From assembly GCA_001724995.1 (NCBI GenBank), contig MEFD01000022.1:1-64000 (forward strand): a DNA stretch of 64,000 nucleotides, in the 5' to 3' direction. Below the pieces are notes generated by a model that was not told where the DNA came from, did no database searches, and saw only the letters and a list, made by a program, of their open reading frames with translations. This DNA is from Rubrivivax sp. SCN 71-131. GTDB lineage: Bacteria; Pseudomonadota; Gammaproteobacteria; Burkholderiales; Burkholderiaceae_C. Position numbers and translations under genes: made by a program. This document shows positions 55,245 to 63,861 of the stretch, piece by piece; within the stretch, counting starts at the first letter, position 1; each line of letters starts with the position of its first letter.

Positions 55245-56756
55245 ATGGAGACCGCCTTCGTCCAGACCACGGTCGATGCGTCGGCGGCCGTCGTGCCGCC
55301 GGCCGTCGTGCCGTCGGCCGCCGTCGCGCCGTCCCTGCTCGGGCGCGAGCGTTCCATCCTCGAGTTCAACCGCCGCGTGCTCGCGCAGGCGCAGCGCGCA
55401 GATGTGCCGCTGCTCGAGCGACTGCGCTACATCACGATCGTCTCGTCGAATCTCGACGGGTTCTTCGAGGTCCGCTTCGCCGACTTCGCCGAGCGCGACG
55501 CGCCCCAGCGCGAGTGGGTCGCCCGCTTCTTCGAGTCGCAGGTGCGGCCGCTGCTGGTGCCGATCGGGCTCGACCCGGCGCACCCGTTCCCGCAGGTCGC
55601 GAACAAGTCGCTGAACTTCATCGTCCAGCTCGACGGGCGCGACGCCTTCGGGCGGCGCAACGCGATCGCGATCGTCAAGGTGCCTCGCGTGCTGCCGCGG
55701 GTGATCCGCCTGCCCGACGCGCTGACCGGCGGCCGCCAGGGCTTCGTCCTGCTGTCGAGCGTCATACGTGCGCACCTCGGGTCGCTGTTCGGCGGCCGCA
55801 CCGTGGTCGCGTTCTCGCAGTTCCGTGTCACCCGCGACTCCGAGCTCGAGGTCGACGACGAGGAGGTGACGAACCTGCGCCAGGCGCTGCGTTCGGGGCT
55901 GACGACGCGGCATTTCGGGAAGGCGATCCGCCTCGAGGTCGTGACGAGCTGCCCGCCGCCGCTGTCGGCCTTCCTGCTGCAGCAGTTCGGGCTCGGCGAG
56001 GCGGCGCGGCGCGGCAAGGAGGTCACGGTCGTCGTCGAGCTGAAGGCGCGCTTCGACGAGGAGGCGAACATCAACTGGGCCGAGCGGCTCGAGGCGGTCG
56101 GCGCGCAGGTGGTCTACGGCATCGTCGGACTGAAGACGCATGCCAAGCTGCTGCTGATCACGCGCCGCGAGGGTGCCGGGCGCAGCACCGCGGTGCTGCG
56201 CCGCTACGCGCACCTGTCGACCGGCAACTACAACGCGCGCATCGTCGTCAAGTGCAACGCCCTGACCGACCCGACACCGATCCAGGCGCTGGTGCGGGCG
56301 TCGCAGGCCGGGGCGCGCATCGACCTCGTCGTGCGCGGCGCCTGCATGCTGGCGCCCGGCGTCCAGGGCACGACCGCGAACGTGCGCGTGCGCTCGATCG
56401 TCGGCCGCTTCCTCGAGCATTCGCGCGTCCTCTCCAGTCCGGCGCGACGCGCGCAGCAGACCGCGAGGGCGCTCGACCGCAGCTTTCGCAGCGTCGACGC
56501 GCTGGCGCCCGACGGCAGCGTCGCCGGGCTGCTCGACGCTGCGCGCTGGCACGATTCGCGCGTCGCGGTGCTCGTGGTCGGCCACCAGCCGACGCTCGGG
56601 CTGGTCGCCGCGCAGCTGGTGGGCGGCCTCGATCCGGCAGCGACGCTGCCGTGGCGGATCAAGAAGGGCGGCGTCTGGTGGCTGCGCACGCGCGGGAACG
56701 GCGACGGCGGCCCGCCGCTGACGGTGCTCGCGGTGCGCTCGCCCGATCTGCTGTAG
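55245..56756 (+). CDS. Internally deleted polyphosphate kinase 1 fused to a SixA-type phosphatase tail
   Basis: 503 residues in one frame. Residues 33-80 are the PPK1 N-domain start (LEFNRRVLAQAQRADVPLLE, SSNLDGFFEVR; the usual Glu after SNLD is Gly). Residues 86-250 resume later in the N/H domains, 253-330 carry the C1 segment with the autophosphorylated-type His299 (GLKTHAKLLLI), and 331-395 the C2 segment (VRGACML, His392 in RFLEHSRV). Family blocks normally lying between these, and the true C-terminus, are missing. From 396 on (LSSPARRAQQTA, VGHQPTLG, KKGGVWWL) it is the back half of SixA, without the N-terminal RHG catalytic motif. Probably inactive, or an unusual chimera. It starts 7 bp after a Pho-box-like array. 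Domain boundaries come from memory of PPK1. Confidence 0.8.
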   Translation: METAFVQTTVDASAAVVPPAVVPSAAVAPSLLGRERSILEFNRRVLAQAQRADVPLLERLRYITIVSSNLDGFFEVRFADFAERDAPQREWVARFFESQVRPLLVPIGLDPAHPFPQVANKSLNFIVQLDGRDAFGRRNAIAIVKVPRVLPRVIRLPDALTGGRQGFVLLSSVIRAHLGSLFGGRTVVAFSQFRVTRDSELEVDDEEVTNLRQALRSGLTTRHFGKAIRLEVVTSCPPPLSAFLLQQFGLGEAARRGKEVTVVVELKARFDEEANINWAERLEAVGAQVVYGIVGLKTHAKLLLITRREGAGRSTAVLRRYAHLSTGNYNARIVVKCNALTDPTPIQALVRASQAGARIDLVVRGACMLAPGVQGTTANVRVRSIVGRFLEHSRVLSSPARRAQQTARALDRSFRSVDALAPDGSVAGLLDAARWHDSRVAVLVVGHQPTLGLVAAQLVGGLDPAATLPWRIKKGGVWWLRTRGNGDGGPPLTVLAVRSPDLL

Positions 56757-56780
56757 GTCGGCCGCGGTCGCCGCGGCGGC

Positions 56781-57405
56781 CTACGCGGCGGCGGTTTCGG
56801 GCTCGCACACCGACAGGCCGAGCGCGCTGCCGCGCTGCCACGCCAGTACCTCCTCGCGCAACAGGTGCAGCGTGCGCAGGTCGACCGCGCCGGCGGTGTC
56901 GAAGCGCAGCTCGGCGGCATTCGGCCCGCGCTTCAGCCGCCAACCCGCCGGCGCGTCGGCGCGCGCGTGGCAGGTGATCGCCGCCAGCCGCAGGCACAGC
57001 AGCTGCCAGCGGCGATCGGGATGGGCGAGCGTCGGCTCGACCTTGCGCAGGCCGCCGCGCTGGCCGAGCACCAGCGCGCCGAGATGGCGCTGCTGGTCCT
57101 GCGAGAAGCCGGGGGCGTCGGCATGCGCCACCAGATAGGCCCCATGCCGGTGGTGGTCGTGGTGCGAGACGACGAGGCCCAGCTCGTGCAGCGCCGCCGC
57201 CCAGCCGAGCTCGCGCCGGCGCCCGCCCGCGCCCTGGGCGGCGCTCGGCGTCGAGCCCGCCGCCCAGGCGCACCGTCTCCTTCAGGTAGTCGACGCGCCG
57301 GTAGCGGCCATGCTCGAGGCGTCCGATCTCGAGGCGAAAGCTGTTCGATCCGAGGTCGATCGCGGCGAGCGGCGCGGCCGGCAGGCGAACGCGTGCGGGA
57401 AGCAT
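56781..57405 (-). pseudogene. Exopolyphosphatase (Ppx/GppA) remnant: both ends, middle lost, frameshifted
   Basis: From ATG 57405 the minus strand encodes a good Ppx N-terminus (LAAIDLGSNSFRLEIGRLE, then VDYLKETVRLGGGLDAE). Near 57220-57250, in a very GC-rich stretch, the reading frame must change. The next frame gives the Ppx C-terminal part (LGWAAALHELGLVVSHHDHH, HADAPGFSQ, LVLGQRGGLRKVE, LCLRLAAI, LRTLHLL) ending at TAG 56781. The ASKHA catalytic core between, roughly 300 residues, is absent. Convergent with the PPK1-SixA fusion. An in-frame leader (57406-57567) has no recognisable identity. Confidence 0.8.
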
Positions 57406-57677
57406 GGCGCCGATTGTCGCGTCGCCGGCCGTGCGCGCGGCGTCGAGGGCGTCGAGCAGGCCCGGCAGGCCGTGCCACTTGCCGGTGCACGACAGGCGGC
57501 AGGCGATCTCCGCGCGCAGCAGCGCATAGCGATGAACGGGGCTGGGGATCATGACGCGCAGCATCGCCGCCTCGTGTGACAACCGTGTGGAAGCCCGCGG
57601 CCACGCGGGCATCGGTCGCGCCCCGAGGCACGCCGCGGGATGGCTGCCACGGCGAGCCGGCCGCCTCCACGCCCCGC

Positions 57678-57745
57678 ATGAAGACCCACCCCGAAGTCGA
57701 GGTGAAGTTCCTCGTCCCGGCCTCGCCGGCCGCGCCCTTGCGACG
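57678..57745 (+). pseudogene. Start fragment of a CYTH-domain (triphosphate tunnel) protein
   Basis: ATG 57678 begins MKTHPEVEVKFLVP, with the ExExK signature (EVEVK) that opens CYTH/triphosphate tunnel enzymes, which bind tripolyphosphate or ThTP. After about 22 residues homology ends and the sequence runs straight into GTCA repeats. The frame stays open by GC bias only. Probably a truncated gene of the polyphosphate module. Confidence 0.5.
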
Positions 57746-57761
57746 GTGTCGTGACCGCCGC

Positions 57762-57805
57762 ACGTCACGCCGCGGTCATGGGCCGGTCAAGCGGCGGTCA
57801 TCGTG
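57762..57805 (+). promoter_or_regulatory. Candidate Pho box, four 11-bp repeats, before olsB
   Basis: GTCA occurs at 57764, 57775, 57786 and 57797, exactly 11 bp apart, in 11-mers ACGTCACGCCG, CGGTCATGGGC, CGGTCAAGCGG and CGGTCATCGTG. Four in-phase half-sites match a double PhoB site. The array ends 41 bp before the olsB start, a suitable distance for a PhoB-activated promoter in which the box replaces the -35 element. Confidence 0.75.
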
Positions 57806-57846
57806 CGCCACGACGATGCACTGGCTCTGCCACCGCGAGGACCTCG

Positions 57847-58671
57847 ATGAGCCATGTCGCCCTCCTTCGACCGCGCCCGCACGACGCGGCCCCCGATCGC
57901 GCTGTCGCGCTGCATCCGCCGGCGCCGGCGACGACGCGCTTCGTCGCCGCATGGGCGCGGCCTGCCGACGAGGTCGCCGAGGCGCAGCGGCTGCGCTGGC
58001 GCGTCTTCGTCGACGAGATGGGCGCGCGGCCACAGCCGCTGCCCGGAACACCGCCGCAGCACGACGCCGACCGCTTCGACGCCTTCTGCGAGCACCTGCT
58101 GGTGCGCGTCGCCGACGGCCCGTGCGCCGGCCTGCTGGTCGGCACCTACCGGGTGCTGGTCGCCGACGCGGCGCGTCGCGCCGGCGGCTTCTACTCGGAC
58201 GGCGAATTCGACCTGCAGCCGGTGCGCGCGCTGCTGCTGCGCGCGGCCGAGCTCGGCCGCTCCTGCGTGCACCCCGAGTGGCGCTCCGGCGGCGCGATCC
58301 TCGCGCTGTGGGGCGCGCTGTATGGCTTCCTCGAGCGCCACCGCATCGAGGTGGTGATCGGCTGCGCGAGCGTCGGCATCGGCGACGGCGGCCACCACGC
58401 GGCCAGCTTGTGGCGGCGGCTGCGCGAGACGCATCTGGTCGACGCGGCGCTGCGCGTCGCGCCGCGCCTGCCGCTGCCGCTGGCGCACCTGCGCGACGAC
58501 CTCGACGCCGAGCCGCCGGCGCTGGTCAAGGGCTACCTGCGCTGCGGCGGCCGGCTGCTCGGTCCGCCCGCCTGGGACCCGGACTTCAACGCCGCCGACC
58601 TGCCGCTGATGCTGCGTCTGGCCGACTTCCCGTCGCGCTACCAGCGCCATTTCGCCGACCCCGCCGGCTGA
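57847..58671 (+). CDS. olsB: OlsB-type L-ornithine N(alpha)-acyltransferase (GNAT family)
   Basis: 274 residues. The N-acyltransferase fold is complete: AQRLRWRVFVDEMGA, VGTYRVL, ELGRSCVHPEWRSGGAILALWGALYGFL, IGCASVGIGDGG, then PALVKGYLRCGGRLLGPPAWDPDFNAADLPLML, the OlsB/hemolysin-like signature. The reaction is transfer of a 3-hydroxyacyl group from ACP to ornithine, the first step of phosphorus-free ornithine lipids. GAGGA lies before ATG 57847. Upstream is a four-repeat Pho-box array, matching known phosphate-starvation control of ornithine lipids in other bacteria. OlsA is not adjacent. The end lies 75 bp before a HAD gene. Confidence 0.85.
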   Translation: MSHVALLRPRPHDAAPDRAVALHPPAPATTRFVAAWARPADEVAEAQRLRWRVFVDEMGARPQPLPGTPPQHDADRFDAFCEHLLVRVADGPCAGLLVGTYRVLVADAARRAGGFYSDGEFDLQPVRALLLRAAELGRSCVHPEWRSGGAILALWGALYGFLERHRIEVVIGCASVGIGDGGHHAASLWRRLRETHLVDAALRVAPRLPLPLAHLRDDLDAEPPALVKGYLRCGGRLLGPPAWDPDFNAADLPLMLRLADFPSRYQRHFADPAG

Positions 58672-58746
58672 ACACGGCGGCACGAGAGGTCTCTGACTGC
58701 CGCACTGCTCGGGTAGGATGCCCGCCGAGGCTACCGACGCGAAGGC

Positions 58747-59412
58747 ATGAAGGATCAGGTCTTGCTGCTGGATTTCGGCGGGGTGGTCAGCCGCACCCCG
58801 TTCGAAACGCATGAGCACACCGAGCAGGTTCTCGGGCTGAAGGCCGGGACGCTGACTTGGCGCGGCCCCTTCGATCCGGCCGGCGATCCGCTCTGGCAAC
58901 GGCTCGAGGAGGGCGCGATCACGGAGCGTGAGTACTGGCTCATTCGTGCGCGCGAGGTCGGCGAACTGCTGGGCGAGACCTGGACGGAGATTTCCGAACT
59001 CGTGATTCGTTCGCGCGGCACCGACCCCGATGCGGTGATCCGCCCCGAGGCCGTGGCCGCCGTCGAGGCCGCCAAGGCGGCGGGCCGTCGCGTCGCCGTG
59101 CTGTCCAACGACCTGGATCTGTTCTACGGGCCGCAGCTGCGCGGCCGCGTCGGTATCCTGAAGCACGCCGATTTCGTCATCGACGCCACTTACACGGGCA
59201 TCCTCAAGCCCGATCCGCGCGCCTTCGCCATCTGCCTGGAGCGCCTGGCCGTGCCGGCGCAGCACTGTGTGTTCGTCGACGACCAGCAACGCAACGTCGA
59301 CGCCGCGGTCGCGACCGGCATGCGCGCCGTGTACTTCGACGTCGCGCGGCCGCAGGCCTCGTTCCGGCAGGCGCTCGATCTGCTCGGCGTGGCGCCGCCG
59401 CGGACGGCCTGA
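58747..59412 (+). CDS. HAD-IA family hydrolase
   Basis: 221 residues. Motif I is LLLDFGGVVS, where the second Asp of the usual DxD is Gly; motif II is AVLSNDLD; motif III the Lys of TGILKPDPRAF; motif IV VFVDDQQRNVDAA. The helical cap lies between motifs I and II. The missing second Asp occurs in dehalogenase-like/YihX-like members, so phosphatase activity is not assured. Substrate unknown. It ends before a hairpin and is convergent with ftsZ. Confidence 0.88.
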   Translation: MKDQVLLLDFGGVVSRTPFETHEHTEQVLGLKAGTLTWRGPFDPAGDPLWQRLEEGAITEREYWLIRAREVGELLGETWTEISELVIRSRGTDPDAVIRPEAVAAVEAAKAAGRRVAVLSNDLDLFYGPQLRGRVGILKHADFVIDATYTGILKPDPRAFAICLERLAVPAQHCVFVDDQQRNVDAAVATGMRAVYFDVARPQASFRQALDLLGVAPPRTA

Positions 59413-59434
59413 CGATTCCCGACGATTCGTGACG

Positions 59435-59460
59435 ACGAGGGCGCCCGCAGGCGCCCTCGT
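59435..59460. terminator. Hairpin between HAD hydrolase and ftsZ
   Basis: ACGAGGGCGCC (59435-59445), CGCA, GGCGCCCTCGT (59450-59460): a perfect 11-bp stem between convergent genes, 22 bp after the HAD stop and 26 bp after the ftsZ stop (on its strand). No clear T-run on either side, so the terminator is probable but not certain. Confidence 0.6.
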
Positions 59461-59486
59461 GACCGAGCCGCCGGGCGCAGCCGTCT

Positions 59487-60701
59487 TCAGTCGGCCTGCT
59501 TCCTCAGGAACGCCGGGATCTCGATCTCGTCCATGCCGTTGCTGGACAAGGCCTCGACCTTGGCCGCCGCCTGGCTGCGCGCGTTGCGCCACACGCTGGG
59601 CGTGTTCAGGCCGGCGTAGTCGCCCGCGCCCGCCTGGGTCGGCTGCATCGGCTGGTTGAGGATGGGCAGGTTGTCGGTGCCGGTGCGCAGTGGCGCCGCC
59701 GCGGGCTGCACGACGTTCAGCGTGGGGGGGCGACTTTCAGCCCTCCGTGCGCTGGACAGGCCGGTGGCGATGACCGTCACGCGCAGCTGGTCGCCCAGGG
59801 ATTCGTCGTAGGCGGTGCCGTAGATGACGTGCGCCTCGTCGGCGGCGTAGCGGCGGATGGTGTTCATCGCGTTGCGGCTCTCGGCGAGCTTGAAGCTGTT
59901 CTTCGCCGCGGCGATCAGCACCAGCACGCCGCGCGCGCCCGAGAGGTCGATGCCCTCCAGCAGCGGGCACGCCACGGCCGCCTCGGCGGCCTTGGTGGCG
60001 CGGTCCGGGCCGCCGGCGGTGGCGGTGCCCATCATCGCCTTGCCGGGTTCGCTCATCACCGTCTTCACGTCCTCGAAGTCGACGTTGACGAGACCCGGGA
60101 TGTGGATGATGTCGCTGATGCCGCCGACCGCGTTCTTCAGCACGTCGTTGGCGTGCGCGAAGGCCTGCTCCTGCGTCACGTCGTCGCCCATGACCTCGAG
60201 CAGCTTCTCGTTGAGGACGACGATCAGGCTGTCGACGTTGGCCTCGAGCTCGACGACGCCGTCGTCGGCCTGCTTGCCGCGCCGGCGGCCCTCGAACTCG
60301 AAGGGCTTGGTGACCACGCCCACGGTGAGGATGCCCATCTCCTTGGCCACGCGCGCGATCACCGGCGCGGCGCCCGTGCCGGTGCCCCCGCCCATGCCTG
60401 CGGTGATGAAGAGCATGTGCGCGCCGACGATCGCCTCGCGGATCTGCGCCTCGGCGTCCTCGGCGGCGGCGCGCGCGACCTCGGGCTTGGAGCCCGCGCC
60501 CAGGCCCGAGGTGCCCAGCTGCACCAGCGTGCGCGCGTTGCTGCGGTTGAGCGCCTGCGAGTCGGTGTTGGCGCAGATGAAGTCCACGCCCTGCACCGCC
60601 TGCGCGATCATGTGCTCGACGGCGTTGCCGCCGCCGCCGCCGACCCCGATCACCTTGATCTGGGTGCCCTGGTCAAACTCTTCGATCATCTCGATAGGCA
60701 T
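59487..60701 (-). CDS. ftsZ: Cell division protein FtsZ
   Basis: 404 residues. The tubulin-like GTPase has VIGVGGGGGNAVEHMI, the signature GMGGGTGTGAAP, and the T7-loop NVDFEDVKTVM. A variable linker leads to the conserved C-terminal peptide MDEIEIPAFLRKQAD that binds FtsA. It forms the Z-ring. ATG 60701 has AGGAGG upstream. Last gene of the dcw series here, 101 bp after ftsA. The window also encodes its antagonist SlmA. Confidence 0.99.
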   Translation of the reverse strand: MPIEMIEEFDQGTQIKVIGVGGGGGNAVEHMIAQAVQGVDFICANTDSQALNRSNARTLVQLGTSGLGAGSKPEVARAAAEDAEAQIREAIVGAHMLFITAGMGGGTGTGAAPVIARVAKEMGILTVGVVTKPFEFEGRRRGKQADDGVVELEANVDSLIVVLNEKLLEVMGDDVTQEQAFAHANDVLKNAVGGISDIIHIPGLVNVDFEDVKTVMSEPGKAMMGTATAGGPDRATKAAEAAVACPLLEGIDLSGARGVLVLIAAAKNSFKLAESRNAMNTIRRYAADEAHVIYGTAYDESLGDQLRVTVIATGLSSARRAESRPPTLNVVQPAAAPLRTGTDNLPILNQPMQPTQAGAGDYAGLNTPSVWRNARSQAAAKVEALSSNGMDEIEIPAFLRKQAD

Positions 60702-60802
60702 GTGAACCTCCTTCGGGTCGCTTGCAGTTGCCAAAAAAAGAGAACAGTCGCTTGCTTCTTCTCTCACGGGGCCTCGAATGGCCGCCCCTTCCTCGAACCT
60801 CT

Positions 60803-62035
60803 TCAGAAATTCCCCAGCAGCCAGTCGCGGGCGCGCCCGATCAGGGTCGACATCGACCCGCCCTGCGCCGCCGCCCTCTGGCCGCGCGCGCGCGCCAGCC
60901 GCGCATCCTCCAGCAGCCCCATCACCGTCGCCGAGCGCGGGTTGGCGACCATGTCGGCCAAGGCGCCGCGGTAAGTCGGCAAGCCCTTGCGCACGGGCTT
61001 GAGAAAGATGTCCTCGCCGAGCTCGACCATGCCGGGCATGACCGCACTGCCGCCGCAGAGGACGACGCCGCTGGAGAGCAGCTCCTCGTAGCCGCTCTCG
61101 CGGATGACCTGGTGCACGAGCGAGAAGATCTCCTCCACCCGCGGCTCGATCACGCCGGCCAGCGCCTGGCGGCTGAGCATGCGCGGCTCGCGGTCGCCCA
61201 GGCCCGGCACCTCCACCTGCTCGGCGGGGTCGGCCAGCAGTTGCTTGGCCACGCCGTGCTCGACCTTGATCTCCTCGGCGTCCTTGGTCGGCGTGCGCAG
61301 GGCCATGGCGATGTCGCTGGTGACGAGGTCGCCGGCGATCGGGATCACCGCGGTGTGGCGCACGCTGCCCTCGGTGTAGATCTGCACGTCGGTGGTGCCG
61401 GCGCCGATATCGACCACGGCCACGCCGAGCTGCTTTTCGTCCTCGGTCAGCACCGCCGCGGCGCTGGCGCTCGGGTTGAGCACCAGGCGCTCGACCTCGA
61501 GGCCGCAGCGGCGCACGCACTTGAGGATGTTCTCGGCCGCGCTCTGCGCCCCGGTGACGATGTGCACCTTGACCTCGAGGCGGCTGCCGCTCATGCCGAT
61601 CGGCTCCTTCACCTCGTGGCCGTCGATCACGTACTCCTGCGGCTCGACCAGCAGCAGCCGCTGGTCGCCGGGGATGTTGATCGCCTTCGCGGTCTCGATG
61701 ACCCGCGTCACGTCCACCGGCGTGACCTCGCGGTTGTCGCGCACGATCACCATGCCGGTGCTGTTCTGGCCGCGGATGTGGCTGCCGGTGATGCCGGTGT
61801 AGACGCGGTCGATCTTGCAGGCGGCCATCATCTCCGCCTCCTTCAGCGCCTGCTGGATGCTCTGCACGGTGGCGTCGATGTTGACGACCACGCCGCGCTT
61901 CAGGCCGTGCGCGGGGGCGACTCCCAGGCCGGCGACGCGCAGCTCGCCGTCGGGCAGCACCTCGGCGGCAACCACCATCACCTTGGCGGTGCCGATGTCG
62001 AGACCGAAAACGAGGTCCATTTGTTCCTTGGGCAT
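60803..62035 (-). CDS. ftsA: Cell division protein FtsA
   Basis: 410 residues, actin-like. VFGLDIGTAKVMVV (phosphate 1), VVDIGAGTTDVQIY (phosphate 2) and LCGGSAVMPGMVELG (adenosine) motifs and the 1C domain between are intact. The C-terminal amphipathic helix ends ARDWLLGNF, the membrane-targeting sequence that tethers FtsZ. 12 bp after ftsQ. A second Met at residue 6 is an alternative start. Confidence 0.99.
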   Translation of the reverse strand: MPKEQMDLVFGLDIGTAKVMVVAAEVLPDGELRVAGLGVAPAHGLKRGVVVNIDATVQSIQQALKEAEMMAACKIDRVYTGITGSHIRGQNSTGMVIVRDNREVTPVDVTRVIETAKAINIPGDQRLLLVEPQEYVIDGHEVKEPIGMSGSRLEVKVHIVTGAQSAAENILKCVRRCGLEVERLVLNPSASAAAVLTEDEKQLGVAVVDIGAGTTDVQIYTEGSVRHTAVIPIAGDLVTSDIAMALRTPTKDAEEIKVEHGVAKQLLADPAEQVEVPGLGDREPRMLSRQALAGVIEPRVEEIFSLVHQVIRESGYEELLSSGVVLCGGSAVMPGMVELGEDIFLKPVRKGLPTYRGALADMVANPRSATVMGLLEDARLARARGQRAAAQGGSMSTLIGRARDWLLGNF

Positions 62036-62047
62036 GAGGTGTGCTCT

Positions 62048-62872
62048 TCAGCGTGCGGGAGGGGCCCCCGCGGGCGCGGCCTGGAGGGTGCTGACGCCGC
62101 GCAGGCGCACGGCGTAGCCGTCGGTGTGGCGAAGATCGGCGGCTTCCAGCGGCGCACGCAGGCGCTCGGTCACCTGCGGCAGCGTGCGCACGAAGCGCTG
62201 CGTGCGCGCCAGCACCTCGTCCTCGACGCCGCGGCCGAGCTCCAGGCGCGCGCCGCCGTCGAGCAGCACGCGCCAGCTGCCGCGCGCCGAGAGCTGCAGC
62301 CGCTCGACCCGCGCCTGCAGCGTCTGCACGAGCGGCTGCAGCCGCCGGTACATGGACAGCAGCGCCGCCGCACTGCCTTCGGGGCCGACGAAGGTCGGCA
62401 GCGCCTCGTCCTCGACGTCGCCGACGTTGGCGGCGAACACCTCGCCCTGCCGGTTGACGAGGCGATCCTCGCGCTCGTCGGCCTGCCACAGCGCCGCGGC
62501 CTGGTGTTCCTCGATCGTCACCACCAGGCGGTCGGGCCAGACGCGGCGCACGCTGGCGCGGCGCACCCAGGGCACGCTCTCGAAGGCGGCGCGCACGGCA
62601 TCCAGGTCGGCGCTGAAGAAGTTGCCCGACACCCGCGGCGCCACGCTCGTGCGCAGCGAGCCGGCGTCGATGCGCTGCAGCGCGCCCTCGACGCGGATGC
62701 CGCGCAGCTGGAACGCCGGCGAGCGCGCCAGCCACAGCAGCAGCGCAGCCAGCAGCAGCGCCGCCAGCAGCAGGAAGACGAGGCTGGCCACCGCCTGCGT
62801 CAGGCGCACGTCGGCGGGCAGCGCCGGCATCACGGCCGGCGCAGCGTCGCGCGTCAGGCGCAGGCCGCTCAT
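62048..62872 (-). CDS. ftsQ: Cell division protein FtsQ
   Basis: 274 residues: a short cytoplasmic start, one membrane helix ([19 protein letters not shown]), a POTRA domain ([11 protein letters not shown], then [30 protein letters not shown]) and the FtsQ/DivIB beta domain, ending in an Ala/Pro tail. It links early and late divisome proteins via FtsB/L. ATG overlaps the ddl stop (ATGA). The longer frame upstream lies inside ddl and is rejected. Confidence 0.96.
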   Translation of the reverse strand: MSGLRLTRDAAPAVMPALPADVRLTQAVASLVFLLLAALLLAALLLWLARSPAFQLRGIRVEGALQRIDAGSLRTSVAPRVSGNFFSADLDAVRAAFESVPWVRRASVRRVWPDRLVVTIEEHQAAALWQADEREDRLVNRQGEVFAANVGDVEDEALPTFVGPEGSAAALLSMYRRLQPLVQTLQARVERLQLSARGSWRVLLDGGARLELGRGVEDEVLARTQRFVRTLPQVTERLRAPLEAADLRHTDGYAVRLRGVSTLQAAPAGAPPAR

Positions 62873-63861
62873 AGACCACCCCTTGCGGCGGCGCCGTCCA
62901 GCGTCGCCGCGGCCAGCAACTGCAGGCACAGCTGCGGATAGTCGATGCCGGCGGCCTTGGCCGACATCGGCACCAGCGAATGCCCGGTCATGCCGGGGCT
63001 GGTGTTCATCTCGATGAGGAAGGGGCGGCGGTCGCTCGCGCGCAGCATGAGGTCGGCACGGCCCCAGCCGCGGCAACCGAGCGCCTGGTAGGCGGCCAGC
63101 GTCAGCCGCTGCACCTGTTCCTCCTCCGCGGGCGCCAGGCCGCTGGGCACGCGGTAGGCGACGACGTCGGTGAAGTACTTGTTCTGGTAGTCGTAGCGGC
63201 CCTCGGGCGCGTCGATGCGGATCACCGGCAGCGCGCGCGCCGACGCCCCCTGCCCGAGCACCGGGCAGGTGAGCTCGAGGCCCTCGATGAACTCCTCGCA
63301 CAGCACGTCGGCGTCGTGCCTGGCGGCGAGCGTCACCGCGTCCTGCATCTGCGAATAGCCGAGCACCTTGCTCACGCCGATCGAGCTGCCTTCGCGCGCG
63401 GGCTTGACGATGAGCGGCAGGCCCAGTGCGTCAGGCACCGCCTGCAGCTCCTCGCGCGCGCGCTGCCCGGCGCCGAGGCACACCCAGCGCGGCGTCGGCA
63501 GGCCTTCGGCGAGCCAGACGCGCTTGGTCATCACCTTGTCCATGGCGATCGCGCTGGCCATCACGCCGCTGCCGGTGTAGGGGATGCGCAGCAGCTCGAG
63601 CGCGCCCTGCACCGTGCCGTCCTCGCCGTGGCGGCCGTGCAGGGCGATGAAGGCGCGCGCGAAGCCCTGCGTGCGCAGATCGCACAGCGGCTGCGCCGCC
63701 GGATCGAAGGCGTGCGCGTCGACGCCGAGTGCGCGCAGCGCGTCCAGCACGCCCTGGCCGGACATCAGCGAAACCTCGCGCTCGGCGCTGTCGCCGCCCA
63801 TCAGCACCGCGGTCCGGCCGAGGTCGCCGACGTCGATGCGCACCGGATCGTTCATCGTCAT
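62869..63861 (-). CDS. ddlB: D-alanine--D-alanine ligase
   Basis: 330 residues, ATP-grasp enzyme making D-Ala-D-Ala for peptidoglycan. [50 protein letters not shown] (ATP-binding Lys), RADLMLRA and [14 protein letters not shown] (metal and substrate residues) are all intact. Its first ATG overlaps the murC stop as ATGA (63858-63861). A second ATG two codons later is possible. Order murC-ddlB-ftsQ is standard. Confidence 0.98.
   Translation of the reverse strand: MTMNDPVRIDVGDLGRTAVLMGGDSAEREVSLMSGQGVLDALRALGVDAHAFDPAAQPLCDLRTQGFARAFIALHGRHGEDGTVQGALELLRIPYTGSGVMASAIAMDKVMTKRVWLAEGLPTPRWVCLGAGQRAREELQAVPDALGLPLIVKPAREGSSIGVSKVLGYSQMQDAVTLAARHDADVLCEEFIEGLELTCPVLGQGASARALPVIRIDAPEGRYDYQNKYFTDVVAYRVPSGLAPAEEEQVQRLTLAAYQALGCRGWGRADLMLRASDRRPFLIEMNTSPGMTGHSLVPMSAKAAGIDYPQLCLQLLAAATLDGAAARGGL

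Noticed and set aside
55159-56977. Possibility that the PPK1 region is a degenerate repeat array or toxin locus
   Set aside because: The residues match PPK1 and SixA blocks closely. The odd structure is explained by missing segments rather than by repeats.
57678-58814. Open plus-strand frame from the CYTH-like start across olsB
   Set aside because: Past about residue 22 it shows no homology and overlaps the well-supported olsB frame, so it is open only because of GC bias.
59487-62879. Apparent 1130-residue minus-strand protein joining ftsZ to ftsQ
   Set aside because: Only the last 404 codons are FtsZ. The rest runs out of frame through ftsA and ftsQ and is not a fusion.
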